Source: Sinotaia quadrata (lineage: Eukaryota; Mollusca; Gastropoda; Architaenioglossa; Viviparidae). Taken from it: a stretch of 64,000 nucleotides of DNA. The first letter of the stretch is position 1, and each line of letters opens with the position of its first letter. The position numbers and the translations under genes were made by a program. Below, in pieces: positions 1 to 13,612 of this stretch. Under the pieces are notes generated by a model, which was given only the letters and a program-made list of their open reading frames with translations, did no database searches and was not told the DNA's origin. Where the stretch lies: assembly GCA_028829895.1 (NCBI GenBank), contig CM054180.1, positions 105,599,135 through 105,663,134 of the forward strand, in the 5' to 3' direction.

Positions 1-1215
1 CACACACACACACACACACACATATAGAGGTGTTTATGATTATAGCTTAAATGCAATAGCAAATATTGTTCAATATTATTTTCGTTGCCAAAATGTGAAT
101 CCAGCCAGTAGCATACTGGTTATACATCACACCATCAGGTATCAGTGGAATTTGAAAATACTTTTAAGAAATGGTAACAACGAGGAGATGTCAGATAATG
201 AAGGTGACTTTGTCATTTCGTTTGGATCTTGTAGTTTTATAAATCTTAAGTTTGCTTTGTTCTTCAGTCTGTCTTTCCAAAGTGAGCAGAATTCATAGAA
301 CACGAATATTTTTTCAGATTAATGTAAATATTAAAAAAAAAATTGCTCCATGTATATCACGATCCATACGACTGCAAAAGAATCTTAGCATTCCAATATG
401 GCTACTCATCCGGGTTCTAGACGAATTAATGGCTTCCGTGCAAACACCTAATTATCCACTTTAAAACGTTAGATTTCAACCAACAGCACCAGGAGCAACT
501 ATGTGAGATGGACGGGGGGAATACATTAGGTAAAGGCGAACCATTACTTTCGCGCGTGCTGTGCACAAGGAACCAATTACCTCCCCATTTTTTTCCTCCT
601 GTTTTGTCACAGACCAGTCATTGTGATGAACCTCACTCTCTGTGCGCGCTGACCCTGAACTTCCGTCAAACTGCACGAGCTGACCCTGAACTTCGGTCAA
701 GTCGGACGAGTTATAATACATTTCACGTGGTGAATGCTAATAGTATTTCGTTATTTCAGCAAACATTGAGAAAGAAAATCGTATATATAAAAAGTAGGAA
801 AGAATTAGAAATCGTTAAAACAACAACTGAAAATGGAGCAGCAGAAAGGCACTCTCACTTGCGCGTTAGGGAATTCAAACTTGCAGACATGCATGCGCAC
901 TAAATACCTATTCAGCACTGGTTTATTACGAAACAGAGGCAGAGAGAAAAAAGGAAGCAGATAAAATAAACTGTCTGTCAAGACAGCCACCCTACAAAAT
1001 AAGGGAACTAAATCTTACTGCTTTCCTCACTAGTGTTCTTCCCTTGCTAACAATGCCTCTTTTTTAGGGTGTGTGTGTGTGTGTGTGTGAATCCCCCAAA
1101 CATATTTTAAAATATTCTTAAACTGAGATAAAAGAAATCTTTGTGCCACATTAAATATATAATATTTTTGCTTGCCATTCTGCCGAATGAATTAAACGAT
1201 AGCCATGTGGAATTA
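1..1215. other. Non-coding stretch opening with a (CA)n tract
   Basis: Bases 1-22 are the end of a (CA)n microsatellite cut by the window edge, and 1069-1088 is a short (GT)n. Open frames here are short and show no domain or codon pattern I recognise. Confidence 0.5.
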
Positions 1216-1242
1216 ATTTCTCAACCGCTAGACATTCAAACA

Positions 1243-1470
1243 AATCTAAAAGACACTCAGATAGGAGGAAAGAAAGACCGTCGGAACAGATCCAACACAG
1301 ACATACAGATAGGAGTAAAGATATTAAAACAGATCCAACACAGACATACAGATAGGAGTAAAGATATTAAAACAGATCCAACACAGACATATAGATAGGA
1401 GTAAAGAAATTAAAATAAATCCAACACAGACATACATATAGCAGTAATGAAATTAAAACATATGGAACGC
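1243..1470. repeat. 43-bp minisatellite
   Basis: About five increasingly diverged units containing ATCCAACACAGACATACAGA. The motif starts at 1287, 1330 and 1373, giving a 43-bp period. Purine-rich on the + strand. It keeps a short + frame open to 1398, which is a repeat artefact. Confidence 0.85.
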
Positions 1471-2479
1471 AGACATATATATATATGAATTTGAGAATCG
1501 TCCTTAATTTTTCAAAGAAACTTTTGCTGCAGATTTATAAAATTGGGAAAGGTTATTCCCTTTCTACAGGTTTATGGGGGGAGGGGAAGAGCAAGCCTGT
1601 GGAAAGAGTGAGAGAGAGATCCATACTTAATTCAGAAGTGATTCATCAGCTTAGATTTAAAAGAAAACTACCTAAATTCCATCGCCATTCTCTCTCTCTT
1701 TGTCTTAACAAGTGCAGTGTAAGCTGTTTGAGTTTGCTTCTACTTCCAGTACTTCCGTGGGACATTTTCGTCATTAGCAACATGTCTATGCCTGCACGTC
1801 CATTTTAACAGCATTATAGGCCCATCTGTAAAGCAGTGCACTGGGGCCCCCACCTACACAACCTCTCACATACATAGTTGAACCATTATGTGTATCACTA
1901 TGTTCACCAATTTGACTAAGTTGTACATTATACTTTGTGAATTTTAATTGATGCTATTATGTGGTGTGTGTATCGGGCTAACGAAATTGTTGCAAGAATT
2001 GTAAGTTGAGGATGTTTTTAAGAGAGAAAGCAGTTTAGAGATGAAATATGCCTGAAATTTAGTCCTGCCTTAATGTGACTTTTGCAGAACTAACCTTTTT
2101 GCCTCATGCTACGGTGAATAATATACTCTACTTTGATTACGTTGATATGTGCATCCAGCAGTGTTGTCAACTTAACAGTAAAACATGTTGCTGTAAGTTG
2201 ATTCCTGTGAATTCCATTCAAGTGCCACAATGGCGGAAATTGTGGCTTGAGTTTAGTCTCAAGAATTAATGAAGATTATTCTGACTGTTCCTCATGGGGT
2301 GTTGATTAAACGCACATGGAAAGTCAATAATATTACTCCTGATATGCTATATAGCATATGGGAACTTCAGGATGATTCTCTACATGTGTGCTTGGAGAGC
2401 ACGTCAAAGTTTCTGGAACAGTTGTGTAACATACCTCTAGAAGAGACACTGGAGGGGCCGCTGCCTATATAAGAAAGAC
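1471..2479. other. No recognisable gene
   Basis: Short open frames at 1485-1808, 2075-2269 and 2269-2472 carry no motif I know. The last two sit just upstream of a dispersed-repeat copy and may belong to a diverged part of it. Confidence 0.4.
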
Positions 2480-3060
2480 TTGTTGCAATGGTGTGATTGT
2501 GAAACACGTGCTGGCAACAGCCACCTCTTTGAGCATGTTATGTGCATAACTTTAATTATTTCTCTGAAACTCTACTCTCATTTCCAGTGATGATATGCCT
2601 GAGCTTGATTACAAATGTATGTTAATTAACTGCTCATGTCTAAGCTAGGATGACTGAATGATTAATTGAACATTGTTGTGAAGTGATGTAAATGTTAATA
2701 CTCTTGATTTTATTCATATGTTGTATATTTGATTGTTGATTTAATAAATTTATTGACCTTCTTACACATATTGATTGATTACCATATGTTGGAAAAAAAG
2801 TGGGTGGATGTGGGGCTCGATTAATATAGATTAAAAGTAGGATTTATCGTCTCCTTTAGTAAGACGTTTTCCACCTACGGAAATATTGTGCGACGGCAAA
2901 TATTGTCTTTGATGTTTTGGAAGGGAGAAAGGTTTACAGTGTCTGAATATCCAGCAAATGAGAGATTCGAGTGGTGTCTTCTGGAGAATTATTAATGGCA
3001 TAAATGAAGATTTGTCATAAATTGTAATTAGTTATGTGTGATCAATTAACAATAATAAAC
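2480..3060 (+). mobile_element. Dispersed element family, copy A (3' part)
   Basis: Aligns by eye with 45.77-46.30 kb and 54.29-54.83 kb. Shared blocks include TTTAATAAATTTATTG (2740-2755), ACCATATGTTGGA, a TTTATCGTCTCCTTTAGTAAG-like block, TTTTCCACC and the end block GGTGTCTTCTGGAGAATTAT. The similarity fades after the end block near 3060. No coding capacity is visible; probably a non-autonomous transposon. Confidence 0.7.
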
Positions 3061-3775
3061 ATAACCATTAACTAGTGTGGCATAGGTGTCACACTTACAA
3101 TTGAAAAATTATGCTGAAACATCTCTTTAGCATCTGTTAGAAGTGGGCTTGTTGGTTCCAAGTTTGGCACCCATTTGTTTGGTTAAAAAATGGGCCTACT
3201 ATTAACCTTATTTGGTTCGCTCTTTGATCGTTTGGAAGAAAAGGATCTTCTGTTAGTCTTCAGTGATTGGCGATAAAACACAGCACTATTCCAATCTTCT
3301 AGTTCTAGAGCCCTTCGGAACCTTTTCACACTGGAGGAACCCTTGAAATATTTTTCAGATCTCCTACACAAAAATTACTATATCTACCATGCTTATTTAC
3401 TTTTCAGTCACGATCTCTCGGGGAACCTCTTGTGACCTCTCGAACCTCTGGAGCTCAAGTTGAGAAACTTTGTTCTAGAATCTAGAAGGACTTATCTTCC
3501 TTCACAGGTGCAATCCCATCCCTACTCTCTTGGAGGGGTGTTCTCTTCCTACTCCAATGTGTTTACTGTTAAAATATTATTTCCTATTGTTGGTGATTTA
3601 AAGTTAAAGGATTTCTTTTTTCCCCCCTCTGTTTTGTTATAGTTGATGTTTCTCGCGGTAATTTTCAAAATACCAGGAAGTTAAACCCCTCATACCCTTC
3701 TTGTTTTAAAAAGGGCCGATTGCGTCTTGTCTCTGTTGCTGAAGTTTGAATTTTAATTCTTTTCGTTTTTTTTCC
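3061..3775. other. No recognisable gene
   Basis: AT-rich unique sequence with only short open frames (3183-3371 minus, 3460-3642 plus) that lack recognisable features. Confidence 0.4.
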
Positions 3776-3918
3776 CCATTGGCCCTGTAGTGAGTGGAGA
3801 GCGATTGGCCCTGTAGTGACTGGAGAGCGATTGGCCCTGTAGTGATTGGAGAGCGATTGGCCCTGTAGTACCTGGAGAGCGATTGGCCCTGTAGTGATTG
3901 GAGAGCGATTGGTCCTGG
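3776..3918. repeat. 26-bp minisatellite
   Basis: About 5.5 nearly identical units of GATTGGCCCTGTAGTGATTG plus GAGAGC. GGCCCTG recurs at 3781, 3807, 3833, 3859 and 3885. Confidence 0.92.
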
Positions 3919-3925
3919 AGGAATA

Positions 3926-4888
3926 TGATGAGAGATTTATGCAGAATGCGTTCACTTTATTTAGGGGTATCGGGGGGGGGGGAAGGGCTATAAGAGATTA
4001 TTTTAAAAACAAGTGGCACTACATCACGTACCCATACAATAATTTAAAAAAAAATGTAAACACCACAAAATATGTACACACAAAAAAAAACAACCCCAGC
4101 TTAATCTCATGCCCTCCACAATGAACAACTGGCATTATCCGACACACGTCACAGGCAGAGTTTAATTTATTCCATCAGCGGACCCGAAAAGAGTGCAGGC
4201 CATCATTGCCTGGAAGGAAAATCAACTTCATGTACAGTAAACGCCCCGTTTATCTGAATTTATATATTTATTATTGGTTTCTGTGTGTGCAAAATCTTCA
4301 ATACTCAAGAAATCACTTTCATACTCCTCGGATATATAGGAGTGTGTGGGGGTACTTTTCGACTCTTCTTGTTAAGGACGAAACAGAAGATGAGTTTCCT
4401 GCAATTTTCTGTTGTTCCCATTACGTCACAAAGCTTTGTTAATTGTGAAAAGTATGCTGGAAGTGATAGTTTTAGAAATGTGTGAATTCTTTCAATACCT
4501 TTTCTCTCGATTTGTTTGTTTTCAAGGTCATGTCAGACGCTTCTTTAATTCAACGAGCGCTGCATTAGAGTAAATTGGGTGTGCAAATCAATTAAGTGTT
4601 TGTTAGCATGCATTTATAAAAATATTTAATCAGATACAAATTGTATGTGTGAAGGTGTAGATGCGTCCTGGAATTATGCTAATATTTAGTGATTTTAACA
4701 TAAATGTTAATTCTAGTATAGCACATGAAACTGTCATGTTTGTTTAAGTTCTGTGTAAGAGGAATTGTTCACCTTACTGCGTAAAAGGTCAATGACCTAT
4801 ATCATAAAATAGGATCTGATTTCTGAGCTCCCCACCCCTTCCTCCCCACCATCCCACGCGCACGTACGCATCCTTTATACCACCTTCC
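3926..4888. other. No recognisable gene
   Basis: Contains a G homopolymer near 3970-3982 and A runs near 4049 and 4084. Short open frames only. Confidence 0.4.
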
Positions 4889-4985
4889 GTGACATGATCC
4901 CGAGTGGGCAAGTTGTAATTTTAAAGGCAAGCTTACGTGACATGATCCAGAGTGGGCAAGTTGTAACTTTTAAAGGCAAGCTTAC
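4889..4985. repeat. Tandem duplication, 48-bp unit
   Basis: Two copies starting GTGACATGATCC at 4889 and 4937, both ending in AAAGGCAAGCTTACG. They differ at few positions, so the duplication is recent. Confidence 0.9.
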
Positions 4986-5289
4986 GCGTGCCTCTGTTTT
5001 TGTGTTAATCTCAGTCGCTTTGTTCCTCGCCTCTTTTCGTTATATTGTTGTCTTCCCTCCACTACGACTCCCGTCTCCTGCTATCTTCCTCCTCTCCACT
5101 TCTCTCGCTCTCACACTCTACTACTTTTTTGCTCTTCCCTTCCCAAATTTACTCCAAAGTGTTTCCTTCTATTCTCGATAATGAATGTGTATGGTTATCA
5201 ACCCCTCCATATAATGTTTCCTTTGCAAAATAAAATACATGTTCTAGTTTGCCTTGCGTGTACGCAAGGACTATTGTTTGCTTTAGCTG

Positions 5290-5344
5290 ATGTGTGTGTG
5301 TGTTCAAGCGTGTGCGTGTGAATATTTCATCATCAGTATTTAAA

Positions 5345-5381
<37 letters not shown>

Positions 5382-6540
5382 GCGCAAATCATACACATCA
5401 TGGCTGTAATCTGCGAGGGAAGAGGTAATGAAAATGTTAATAAACAAGACAGACAGCAATTAAAAAAAAAAAAGTCAAATGCTGCAAACTGACCCCAGTC
5501 CAAACAGATGTGTATTATCATTATTTTTTCTTTAAAAGAGAATCTCCAATCAACAACTTCACCATGGACGGAATCACAGCAACACCGCCCCCCCCCCCCT
5601 TCCGAGTTATCTTCCCTGACAGTCTGCTTACATTTCACTGAGGACCAGATTAAATCGAGTTCGCTCCCGTGGAAACAAAGTCGGCTACTCAGTGTGGCAA
5701 TAAAACTCCATTAGCTAATCGGGCAAGCTAACACATTCACTCCACCGACGCTAGGGAATGTTGCGAATAATAATGAGTCCGAAAGTTGCAACCTTTTATG
5801 TTGCAAACTAAGCGACACCAGATATAGCTAAAGCGTGTTGCACGTCTTTTCGTTTTCAAGGATTTAAAAAAAAAAGTAATCTCACTCTTATCTGTGTGAT
5901 AAAATGCTTATGGCTCATTTAATTTAACATATAGATCGTGAAAGTATGAATACTAAGTCCTGCAATGCGCAGTTGTCTTTTTAGTTTAAGTTCTAAAAAA
6001 AATAATTTGTAATTTTGTTAAATATGCAAAATTCTTTAGGACGATAAACAGTGAGGAGGTTGCGGGTCAAACTTCATTACTACAATGTGTCTTCGTTGGT
6101 CTCACATGCGTCCCGCAACATGAGAAGTTGCGTATGAGATAGAAACTAGTACAGGAACCCTTCCATCCTGACATACTTTTAGAAAAATAATTATGTGAAA
6201 ATAGTTCTGTGTGTGTGTGCGCGCGTATGTGAACAGTCGCACTCACGTAGAAAGTTGAACCCATTTTTGAACCAACCACTTCTATGAAGCAGAGCAGATA
6301 GATACACCTTTAACAAACATGAGCATACACGTGTTAAGTGCATAGTGTTTCCCCAAAGAGGCTGTCACATTTTTTTTGTTTTGTTGATTGGGAACATTTT
6401 TATCCCCTCGTTGTCACGCCCCGTCACACTCTGTCCTGTACTCCATTCTAAAACATGTCACACTTGCATACACCCTCCACAGCTCCCCTTTCTCGACCGC
6501 GATGTACGTTGAAATTTCTTGTTGCAGAGAATTTATTAAG
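5290..6540. other. Low-complexity DNA, no gene
   Basis: Short GT tract at 5290, (CT)n then (CA)n at 5348-5381, A run at 5462, C run near 5588 and A run near 5866. The open frames across 5366-5714 are produced by these biased tracts. Confidence 0.5.
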
Positions 6541-6544
6541 AGTT

Positions 6545-7050
6545 ACAAATATAATTGCCTTCTTTACTATACTGACTAGACTGATAAATATAATTGCCTT
6601 CTTTATTGTGCTGACTAGACTAATAAATATAATTGCCTTCTTAACTGTACAGACTAGACTGAAAATATAATTGCCTTCTTTACTATACAAACTAGGCTGA
6701 TAAATATAATTGCCTTCTTTAATATACAGACTAGACTGATAAAGGTCATGAACAGTAGGCTGAGTTATAATTGCCTTCTTTGCTATACTGACTAGACTGA
6801 TAAATATAATTGCCTTCTTTACTATACTGACTAGACTAATAAAGGTCACGCCGAGTTGACTGAGTTGTAATTGCTTTTGCAATGTGTTGACGAGACTGAT
6901 AAAAAAAAGCTGAGTTATGATTGCTTTCTGTACTGTAAAGATCAGGCTGATAAAGGTTATGCCGAGAGGGTTAGTTATGACTGCTTTTTTGCACTGAATT
7001 CAGTAGACTGATAAAAGACATGCCGAATGAGTTGAATTATAATGTTTTGA
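6545..7050. repeat. 39-bp minisatellite with longer composite units
   Basis: ATAATTGCCTTCTTTACTAT followed by ACTGACTAGACTGATAAAT repeats with a 39-bp period from 6551. After 6740 the array mixes with units carrying AAAGGTCATG..GCTGAGTTAT and becomes degenerate by 7050. The 144-residue minus open frame across it is a repeat artefact. Confidence 0.88.
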
Positions 7051-8635
7051 GAATGGCAGCAATGAGTTTCCTGCACATTTAATATCATTCGCGGGCTCAC
7101 TGCCAGACGCATTAATTCAGCACGTGTTCAGTTACGCTGATTTCTAATGGTGTGACTCACAAACCGAGAGCAATGAAAAAAACGTTGTTGTATCTAAAAT
7201 AATTTTATTAATAATAAAAATAAGAATAACAACTCGAGGTGCAACAAAATTTACCTTGATCTACCTGACCGTCGGATTTGCAGAACAGAGATCTGCCCAT
7301 CTGAACTGTCCAGAAATTCAGGCTTGTCGGGGTCTGGTAAGGTTGCAAACTTGTGCTCTTTAATGGTCAAAACTTAAGGAACACTCTAGCCCCTCCCAGT
7401 CCACCTTCTTGCAGGCGTTCAAACTGATTGGTCGAGCAGGAAAGGTAATTATGTCCATCTTTTTGTCATCCTGTCTAACTTGTCGATGCAATGTCCAGAC
7501 GAGTTTTTCTCCCCTTCCTTTCATCAGGTACCATCAGTATTACGTTAAACGTCGACACATCGTTTTGCTTTGAATTTATTCTACATTTCTCCAAGACCCG
7601 TGCCGAGTAGGCTGTGTCAAAACTGATCTCTGAATGTGTAAAATACAACATTTTACGGAAAACGAGCGCTTGTTGCTTTCTCTCTCTCTACATAAAGCAA
7701 AGACGTGTTTAAAGCTCATGTCATTTTCTAGAACTGCAAACTCAGAAAGTGATTTAGAACAGGAAATTAAGAATAATTATTTAATAAACAAACCACCAAA
7801 AAAAAAAAAATTATTAAATAAAACCATTTCGCTACCGTAGTGAAATAGTACGCAGGATGTCTGCAACCTCCTTATGACGTAAAATGAGTTAATTAGTGAG
7901 TGACGTTAACAAGTAGGTCAAGGAGAAAGAAAAGGGCGTCGAAGCGCATGACCGTGTAATTATCACCATAATCTAATTTCATACCGTGTTACCAAAAGTC
8001 CTATCTCCTAGATAATTAAATCCAGACTCTTGGTAGCTGAACATGGCGGCAAGCATTCACATGTCGGCTTACCACTAGCAAAGTACGTGTACTATTTCAG
8101 TCTACAATCTCCTGCTGCGCAAAATTATGCCAGAGGCGAGAAATAAGTGGTAACAGCCCTCCCCCATTAATTAGAAAAATGTAAAACCAAACTATCCAAC
8201 AACCATAATAGTTTTAATACTTCGAGAAAGTAAATAGCAAGAGTGTGGCAAATAGCAAAATGTATTCATTATTTTGTGGCAAACTGAGAATATTGCCAAT
8301 ATTAAATGGCTTTCGCAGAACACAAGAAAAGGATCGCAGGTGGACCAACCAACCATACCACTCCACCCACCCCCCCCCTGGTCCATAAGGTCACTGAGAG
8401 AATTTTGAACTTCAGTCCTTTTTAAAGAAGTACATGTTTCCTTAATTTCAAACAAGAAAATAAGTCAACTTTGGATATATGGGCACAAATCTTTCAATGG
8501 AAAAACAGACATAGATTGTAGCACATGCGTTTTTAAGGTGTAGAATGATGAATTTTGGAAAATATTATTATTTATCTTAATTCAGAGATCAAATGTACAC
8601 TTCCTCTGATAACGTATTTTTCTTTTTCATTACCA
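7051..8635. other. No recognisable gene
   Basis: Unique AT-rich sequence; short A runs at 7800 and a C run at 8370. Open frames at 7634-7840 and 8192-8455 have no recognisable features. Confidence 0.4.
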
Positions 8636-8975
8636 TAACGCAAAAACCAGTCACACCTGGTAATGATCGTGACGCAAACGCCAGTCATACTCTTGATAAT
8701 TATCATGATGTAAACGCTAGTCACACTTAGCTACTATCGTGACGCAAACGCCAGTCATACAGTTGATAATTATCATGATGTAAACGCTAGTCACACTTAG
8801 CTACTATCGTGACGCAAACGCCAGTCATACACTTGATAATTATCATGATGTAAACGCTAGTCACACTTAGCTACTATCGTGACGCAAACGCCAGTCATAC
8901 ACTTGATAATTATCATGATGTAAACGCTAGTCACACTTAGCTACTATCGTGGTGCAAACGCAAGTCATATTAGCA
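8636..8975. repeat. 70-bp minisatellite
   Basis: About 4.7 copies of a 70-bp unit containing TATCATGATGTAAACGCTAG and CTACTATCGTGACGCAAACG. TATCATGATG recurs at 8701, 8771, 8841 and 8911. The unit is itself a diverged dimer of about 35 bp (each half has a CAGTCA/TAGTCA box). The middle copies are almost identical. Confidence 0.93.
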
Positions 8976-9979
8976 ATACTTGCTAATTACTTGACACAAA
9001 CGGCTTTAAATCACATGTTTACCTATGTCAAAATCGACGTCATATAAAATAGCATTATTAAAATAAATCATTATATCAAAGTCATCATCATCAGCAGCAA
9101 CACGAGACGACAATGACGATCATTTTTGGAATCTATAATACCACTTCTTCCACATTTTCTCCAAATCCCTGAATGTATAAATCTTTCTAAATGAGTTCAA
9201 TTAAAATTTATTACTGCAATTTTTCTGAAGGCATAAGGAGCAGGGAGTTTATTTTTAGATGTTTGACAAGCAAGCCTCCTGCACGGAGCGTTCTGATATT
9301 GAGATCAAAGTTCATCATTATTTCGGCAGTGAACCAGGTCGTGATGTACAACAGACTGTCTACAGACAAGACTGCTTGCTGCCCTATCCGTGGCCCTTAA
9401 TGTTAAGTGCTGCTCGAAAACTGGAGAACGTGATTAAAATAGCGTCCCCTTTGCCACAATTTGGCATGACAGCTACAACTGCGGCACTGAGAGATAATAT
9501 AAGCTGATGTAATTAATTACATAATTAATATATATCTTTCTTTTCTGTCCAATAACTGTACAGCAGTGCCATATTACTGTCGTTGCCGAGTTGTTATTTT
9601 TGCAACATTTCTCGAATGGAACTACCGGTCTCACTTTTATCATTCAACAGAACTTTTGTTGTAATGCTAACCGCTACTGGTCCCCCTCCCTTCCACCAAC
9701 ACCATGCACCCAACCTGCCTCAATCTTGTTGGCTTCAGTCTTTCGCTCCCTTGGCATCTTTTCGGAAGCTGACATCAACGAATATATATTCTGCAATTTA
9801 GCAACCTGTCATAGCTTCTGTAGTTATAGCAGACTGTGCAGCCGACGCAAGATGGGGAGATAACTCTCTGGAACTCTGGGTCTCCGCTGCTTATTCCCAC
9901 ACTTTCTTGCACATAACCTTGAGCAGGAGCTTGCAATTTTTTCTCTCTCACACAAAATTTAAAATAAACCGAGCTCGGT
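8976..9979. other. No recognisable gene
   Basis: Frames at 9191-9400, 9259-9507 and 9583-9863 overlap each other. None shows a domain, signal peptide or family motif. Confidence 0.4.
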
Positions 9980-9980
9980 G

Positions 9981-10038
<58 letters not shown>
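9980..10038. repeat. (CT)n microsatellite
   Basis: About 29 CT dinucleotides in a row. Confidence 0.97.
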
Positions 10039-10040
<2 letters not shown>

Positions 10041-10639
10041 ACACACATATTCTGAAGCTCATCGCCATCACCCCTCCCTACCAGCTCTATTTCATATAAA
10101 TAAATAATAAATTGCATAAAATAAGCACACGTATGTACTCACACACATACGCCACATTCAGAACTGCTCTTTATCTCGATCACCACACCCCCTCCGACAC
10201 ACAGCACCACCTCATACCTATTCCACACACAAAGTTGGACCTCTACCCCAGCCCCCTTTTCCTTCTTTTTTCCAAGCATCTAATTCATTCAGCTTTAAAC
10301 TAAATCTCGAAAACTTCTTGACTGGCTTCTGGTCTTTTAGTCCAGCTCTGGAAGGACTAACTTCATGGTGACCGATCAGTAGCAGGCAACAAGAACGAGC
10401 CGTTATCAGTACGAAGAGGGCACTGACAGCTGATTATTTTTGTTAAAGGATATTTCTGGCAGCCTGTGTATCTTTAGCCGGACAATTTGACCTTCATGCC
10501 ACGACTGCGCGGCGCGGCGAGGAAAGGTCAAGTAAGCACGATAACCAGTGACCATGCCCCAGTGACCAGTGATAGGTGTACTGTGAAATCAGTGGTATGA
10601 TTCATGAGGGCGTAGAACTATAGAAAACTGATTGATTTA
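10039..10639. other. No recognisable gene
   Basis: Unique sequence with a short GC-rich patch near 10500-10520. No coding signal. Confidence 0.4.
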
Positions 10640-11090
10640 GGGAATATAGGATAGAGACATGTGATTAATGTATAGAGTTATAGGATATAGATATATGATA
10701 GATGTGTGGAGAATACAGAAAGAAGCCTGTTGCATTGGAAATATAGAATATGGTTGATGTGTGGAGAATACAGAAAGAAGCCTGTTGCATTGGAAATATA
10801 GAATATGGTTGATGTGTGGAGAATACAGAAAGAAGATTGTTGCAGTAGGGATAGAGACATAAAACTGTTGTATGGAGAACACGGATAGAAGACTGTTTGC
10901 ATTGGGGATACAGACTATTGGCTGACAAGTGGAATATACCAAAATCTAATATGTTTACTGGGGATGGAAAACGTTTCCATGATATATGGAAAATACCCTT
11001 GCGATCTTGGGATGTACAAGATAGAGTGATGTATGGGACGTGTAAGCCTGAGATAAGAGGATTTTATTAGTAGCTGGATGTATGGAAATG
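10640..11090. repeat. 55-bp minisatellite with degenerate flanks
   Basis: GATGTGTGGAGAATACAGAA recurs at 10701, 10756 and 10811 (55-bp period). Diverged units continue on both sides. Three overlapping minus-strand open frames here are translations of the array. Confidence 0.88.
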
Positions 11091-11878
<788 letters not shown>

Positions 11879-13476
11879 GTGTCTACGTGTTGCAAACAAA
11901 TGGTAATGATTGCACATGGAACTGTAACAGAGATACGACAAGCAACAAGTACCGTTCTCCACTCCCACTGAAACGTATTCAGCCTGTATGAAAGACAATC
12001 AACCCGAGATGTGGCAGTACCTGTGAGTTCAGATATACTTTCTTACCGACGTGGAACAAAAAAAAAAAAAATCACCGATGATAATAAGACGGATTATTCG
12101 TTCATCAAAATCCTTTAGAACTGGGAAATAAACTTTGACTTTTGCCTTTATCAGTGTTCGAGTCACTAATATAATGATGTGTGACGCTCTGTGCACAAGT
12201 TGTCACGATTACAAACTGTGCGTAATACAGACAGTATACAACTCTCTACAAACCAGTCTCACATCAACTTGTGTAACCACAACATGCAAAGTGGGAAGGA
12301 TGCACAAGAAACTATTACAAAGATTACACCGACTGACAGACTGACTATCTTGGACACAATACTTGCACAATGCAAACTGTAACAAGACTGCTTCCATTGG
12401 GTTACTTTGGACCTTCACCTCTACGGCGTACCTACAATGAATAATGTGACTACAACAGAGTGCAATTGATTACGAAAGAGACATTTAATTGGTTTGTCAT
12501 TGTTCAATCAATGACGAGAGGTCTTGGTATACTTCAAGGGCGGGTAACTCTCTTAGGGCGTTCTAGCACATTTCAGTCTAAAGTAGATGCAACAAGCATC
12601 GAAGGGAAATTACTGCTGCTGCTGTTGATAATAAAGATATATAGTTAACATTGGTATCCAAGGGAGATTACTGCTGCTGATTTTGATAATAAGATTATTA
12701 AAAACATATTGATTTAGATAAGCAATACTATTTATTAAAAAAAAACTCATTAAGCGCTAGAGACGGTATAAATACAATTCTAATCAAGACTGACTAAATG
12801 CTTTATTCTTAAACTATTTTTTGGTGGCGGTGGTAGTGGTGGTGAATGGATGTAGGCGCCACGCATGAATAAGCGTGCATGCAGGCAGTTGCGGGTCGCT
12901 TCATTGATATGAAACACATATTGCATACTGAGTATGTGACGCATTCCTTAGGACAGAACAAGCAATATGGAACTAAAATTTGATGCCGCGAATACACGAA
13001 GCGCAACTTTGGACAGGATATAATTACGTCACTTTGGTCCAAAATTACGTCACATAATATTTATTGAGAATGTGGACATGTGGTCAGTTGCATCTTCTAA
13101 AAAGGAATAACGATATTTACAACGGGTAGGAGAGTGAAATACTCAAAATTGGTGAAAGGATCTTATTAAATGTAACACTACTCGTAATATAAGAGGGTAA
13201 TAGATAGTTACAATCTAACAAAACAATTTTGTTTAATCTCAGTCACCTCCACCCCCACCCCTGTCTCCTTGGGCACCGATGGAATGAAGAATACTTGGAA
13301 TGGCAACGAAGAAAAGGCAGTTGCAGCTTTGGTTCGCACTATCGACACTCGACACTTTACTTTGTACAGAGCGCGTCATAGACGCCATATTGGGCATACG
13401 GATGAGTAGAAAGAACCCATACTCCCTTCAATGTCAGTGAATTCTTTTCACGACGTTCAGCCCTTTTGCTCAGTAC
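11879..13476. other. No recognisable gene
   Basis: Several frames of 60-77 codons (12135-12418, 12460-12648, 12809-13042 minus) with no features. ATTACTGCTGCTG motifs near 12609 and 12668 are a short direct repeat. Confidence 0.4.
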
Positions 13477-13612
13477 CATCATTACTATTTTAAACTACCA
13501 TTACTGCTGCTAAAACTCACATCATTATTATTTTAAACTACCATTACTCCTGCTAAAAACTCACTTCATTATTATTTTAAACTACCATTACTCCTGCTAA
13601 AAACTCACATAA
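13477..13612. repeat. 44-bp minisatellite, three units
   Basis: Three units of TTTTAAACTACCATTACTCC followed by TGCTAAAAACTCAC and CATTATTA. Confidence 0.9.

Noticed and set aside
508..903. Plus frame of 131 codons
   Set aside because: No recognisable domain; contains an internal CTGACCCTGAACTTC direct repeat and is matched by an opposite-strand frame.
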